A DNA stretch of 8,064 bases from Alistipes sp. (GTDB lineage Bacteria > Bacteroidota > Bacteroidia > Bacteroidales > Rikenellaceae), in contig JAFOEH010000315.1 in assembly GCA_017380275.1 (NCBI GenBank), positions 1 to 8,064 on the forward strand. The letters are read 5' to 3'. Shown piece by piece: positions 6,384-8,064 of this stretch. The translations under genes were made by a program, and so were the position numbers. The notes under the pieces were generated by a model. It was not told the DNA's origin. It saw only the letters and a list, made by a program, of their open reading frames with translations, and did no database searches. The number at the start of each line of letters is the position of its first letter. Position 1 is the first letter of the stretch.

Positions 6384-6417
6384 TACTATATAAACCCGAC
6401 TTAAACCTCAAAACATT

Positions 6418-7584
6418 ATGTCGATCGTAAATTACATCGTGCTGACGCTCATCTTCTGCCTCACACCCGCGCTGGTGCTGTGGCTCTGTCGTCGCATTCC
6501 GCTGCTGGGCAAGATCGGCCCGATTATGGTGCTCTACGCCATCGGTATGGCTATCGGCAACCTGCCCACTCTGCCTGCCGAGATCAAGCCACTGCAAGAT
6601 ATGATACCCAACGTGATGGTCCCGCTGGCCATCCCGATGATGTTGTTCGGTTGCACATTCTCGCGCAAGGAGCTACGCCTGCAAGTCAAACTCTGCGCAA
6701 GCGGTTTCCTGTCGGTCTGCGTGGCTGTGGTTGTGGGCTACCTCTTCTTCGGTCGCCACGTGCCTCAGGGCGATATGATGGGCGGCATTATGTCGGGTAT
6801 GTACACGGGCGGTATGGTCAATGCCGCAGCGTTGCAGGCGATATTCCAGATCGATAGTGAGAACTACATTCTGATGAGTTCGTACGATATTATCATCTCG
6901 TTCCTCTATCTGGTCTTCCTGCTCAGCGTGGGTATCCCGATGTTCCGCCGTCTGTATGGCGAACACAACAAGGTGATCTCGCAGAGCGACCAGGAGGAGA
7001 TCGACCGCGAGATCGCAAAAACCAAAGAGAATCCCTATCGCAAACTGCTCACTCGCAACGGATTGCGCCAGACGGGCAAGGCTCTGCTGCTGACGCTTGC
7101 GATCGTGGCTGTGTCGGCGGGTGTGGCGATTGTGCTGCCCGAGGGCTGGTTTATGGTTGTGTTTATTCTGCTCATCACCACGCTGGGCGTTGTGGCGTCG
7201 TTCTTCCCCGCAGTACGCAAACTCGACACGAGCTACGACGCGGGAATGTATCTGATCTACATTTTCAGCATTACGATCGCCTCGATGGCCGACTTCTCGA
7301 ACCTGCAAGTCGAGGGCGGTGTCAACCTGCTGATATTCCTGACCATAGCGATCTTCGGCTCGCTCACGATCCACGCATTGTTGTGCCGATTGATGCGTAT
7401 CGACGCCGATTCGATGATGGTTGCGTCGGTTTCGTTCATCAACTCGCCCCCGTTCGTGCCGATGACCTCGGCCGCCCTGCGCAACAAAAATTCGTTGGTT
7501 ACGGGTCTTGCGGCAGGTATCGTCGGCTACGCCCTCGGCAACCACTTCGGCGTGCTGATGGCCAAGTTGTTGTCGATGTTGTAG
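6418..7584 (+). CDS. DUF819 family integral membrane protein
   Basis: A 388-residue polytopic inner-membrane protein with about ten or eleven hydrophobic segments (around 4-22, 33-50, 66-80, 93-112, 125-143, 155-175, 220-240, 243-263, 275-291, 301-325 and 358-380). A charged cytoplasmic-type loop at about 176-218 divides it into two halves. Family hallmarks of DUF819 (PF05684, Bacillus YjcL type) are SGMYTGGMVNAAALQAIF (126-143) and SVSFINSPPFVPMTSAALRN (337-356), followed by the Gly-rich last helix TGLAAGIVGYALGNHFG. The length is normal for the family. The family is of unknown function; its Gly/Asn/Pro motifs inside helices resemble a substrate path of a transporter, so small-solute transport is an inference only. 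It is transcribed alone from the divergent promoter region and ends at a strong terminator 29 bases past the stop. There is no signal peptide apart from the first membrane helix. Confidence 0.88.
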   Translation: MSIVNYIVLTLIFCLTPALVLWLCRRIPLLGKIGPIMVLYAIGMAIGNLPTLPAEIKPLQDMIPNVMVPLAIPMMLFGCTFSRKELRLQVKLCASGFLSVCVAVVVGYLFFGRHVPQGDMMGGIMSGMYTGGMVNAAALQAIFQIDSENYILMSSYDIIISFLYLVFLLSVGIPMFRRLYGEHNKVISQSDQEEIDREIAKTKENPYRKLLTRNGLRQTGKALLLTLAIVAVSAGVAIVLPEGWFMVVFILLITTLGVVASFFPAVRKLDTSYDAGMYLIYIFSITIASMADFSNLQVEGGVNLLIFLTIAIFGSLTIHALLCRLMRIDADSMMVASVSFINSPPFVPMTSAALRNKNSLVTGLAAGIVGYALGNHFGVLMAKLLSML

Positions 7585-7613
7585 GTTTCGGCTTACTGTT
7601 TCTATAAGATTTG

Positions 7614-7640
7614 CACGCGTCCTTCGGGGCGCGTGTTTTT
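7614..7640 (+). terminator. Terminator of the DUF819 gene
   Basis: A 9-bp stem (7614-7622 with 7627-7635, one wobble) is capped by a stable TTCG tetraloop and followed by five Ts. It begins 29 bases past the stop codon. Confidence 0.88.
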
Positions 7641-7673
7641 GTTTATTGTACAAAATTTCAAAAAAGCAGATAC

Positions 7674-7740
7674 GGCAGTTTCGATGAAACTGCCCAAGTT
7701 CGGGGGCTCGCCTTCGGCGACCGCCCCAGCCCCCGAACTT
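7674..7740. repeat. Two adjacent perfect hairpins
   Basis: GGCAGTTTC at 7674-7682 pairs with 7686-7694 around a 3-base loop. One base later, 13 bases at 7696-7708 pair perfectly with 7728-7740, with a small CGCC/GGCG-type stem inside the 19-base loop. Neither is followed by a good T-run. They lie between the convergent terminators of the DUF819 gene and the outer-membrane gene, so they could be extra transcript ends, RNA-stability elements or a dispersed palindromic repeat. Confidence 0.65.
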
Positions 7741-7770
7741 GCTCAGCGCCACCAGCCGCCACTCCACAAC

Positions 7771-7802
7771 AAAAAGCCACGCCCCTTTACAGAGCGTGGC
7801 TT
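7771..7802 (-). terminator. Terminator of the outer-membrane protein gene
   Basis: A 9-bp stem (7774-7782 with 7794-7802) is followed on the minus strand by five Ts (7775-7771). It begins 26 bases after the stop codon of the gene at right and faces the terminator of the DUF819 gene. Confidence 0.78.
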
Positions 7803-7803
7803 A

Positions 7804-7830
7804 AATTTTGAATCTTGAATTTTGAATCTT
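7804..7830. repeat. 14-bp tandem direct repeat
   Basis: AATTTTGAATCTTG (7804-7817) is followed directly by AATTTTGAATCTT (7818-7830), which runs into the stop codon of the minus-strand gene. Probably a slippage duplication at the 3' end. Confidence 0.75.
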
Positions 7831-8064
7831 AGAACAGGTAGCCCGTATTGATGTAGAACGCGCCCTTACCGTCCTGCTTTGCCAGCTTGCCGACAGGCTT
7901 ACCGTACTCCAAGCAGACGATGAAGTTCTGGTTCATAATGAATCGGAAGCCACCACCCACGGTGATATGCGGGCGATCCTTCACGGTACCCTTAGCCATA
8001 TATGCCGTGTACTCGGACTTTGCCTTCTCATATTCGTTCGGAGTTGCGAAGTCGGCCAACGTGC
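7829..8064 (-). CDS. Outer-membrane beta-barrel protein, C-terminal end (partial)
   Basis: The last 77 residues of a gene that enters from the right edge; the stop is at 7831-7829. The frame stays open to the window edge, so a start at the TTG at 8059 is not believable. The sequence GGGFRFIMNQNFIVCLEYG followed by GAFYINTGYLF has the alternating pattern of two beta strands and ends in a terminal Phe, the usual C-terminal recognition signal for barrel insertion. The pattern resembles the C-terminal strands of BamA/TamA-type or other surface-antigen barrels of Bacteroidetes, but a porin-like barrel is equally possible with so little visible. An acidic/Lys-rich stretch before it (NEYEKAKSEYTAYMAKGTV) could be an extracellular loop. 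Confidence 0.68.
   Translation of the reverse strand, partial: TLADFATPNEYEKAKSEYTAYMAKGTVKDRPHITVGGGFRFIMNQNFIVCLEYGKPVGKLAKQDGKGAFYINTGYLF

Noticed and set aside
6673..7767. A 364-residue minus-strand open frame over the DUF819 gene
   Set aside because: Low-complexity His/Arg/Gln-rich antisense frame running past the gene end into hairpin DNA; the plus strand encodes a clear membrane protein.

Overview
The window looks like a Bacteroidales chromosome, probably Alistipes-like. The evidence is short -7 promoter boxes of the Bacteroidetes form TAnnTTTG, no Shine-Dalgarno sequences, Bacteroidetes-type secreted proteins, and a GC-rich gene set lying next to a clearly AT-richer block. No species can be named from the sequence alone.

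Bases 1 to about 2130 are the AT-rich block and are most likely one end of an integrated mobile element. It holds the start of a lysine/glutamate-rich coiled-coil protein (minus strand, running off the left edge), a terminator, and an intact 499-residue large serine recombinase (minus strand). Bases 2040 to 2640 hold no convincing gene. Instead they carry a dense run of inverted repeats and a tandem array of three copies of a unit of about 111 bp, closed by a perfect 12-bp terminator hairpin. The element/chromosome junction should lie in or near this stretch.

Bases 2682 to 6246 are a compact three-gene minus-strand cluster, read in the order secreted LpqC/CE1-type esterase, glycerol-3-phosphate dehydrogenase (glpD), GH18 glycosidase lipoprotein. 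Gaps are 24 and 61 bp, and a promoter is visible only before the esterase. The two outer products are exported hydrolases and the middle one is a quinone-linked flavoenzyme at the inner membrane, so shared transcription is likely but a shared pathway is not evident.

A 171-bp divergent promoter region (6247-6417) separates this cluster from a plus-strand DUF819 family membrane protein (6418-7584). That gene ends at a strong UUCG-loop terminator, followed by several more hairpins. The right edge (7829-8064, minus) is the C-terminal end of a probable outer-membrane beta-barrel protein with its own terminator.

I did not find a clear new multi-gene system. The most unusual part is the structured, repeat-bearing segment at 2061-2592 beside the recombinase.
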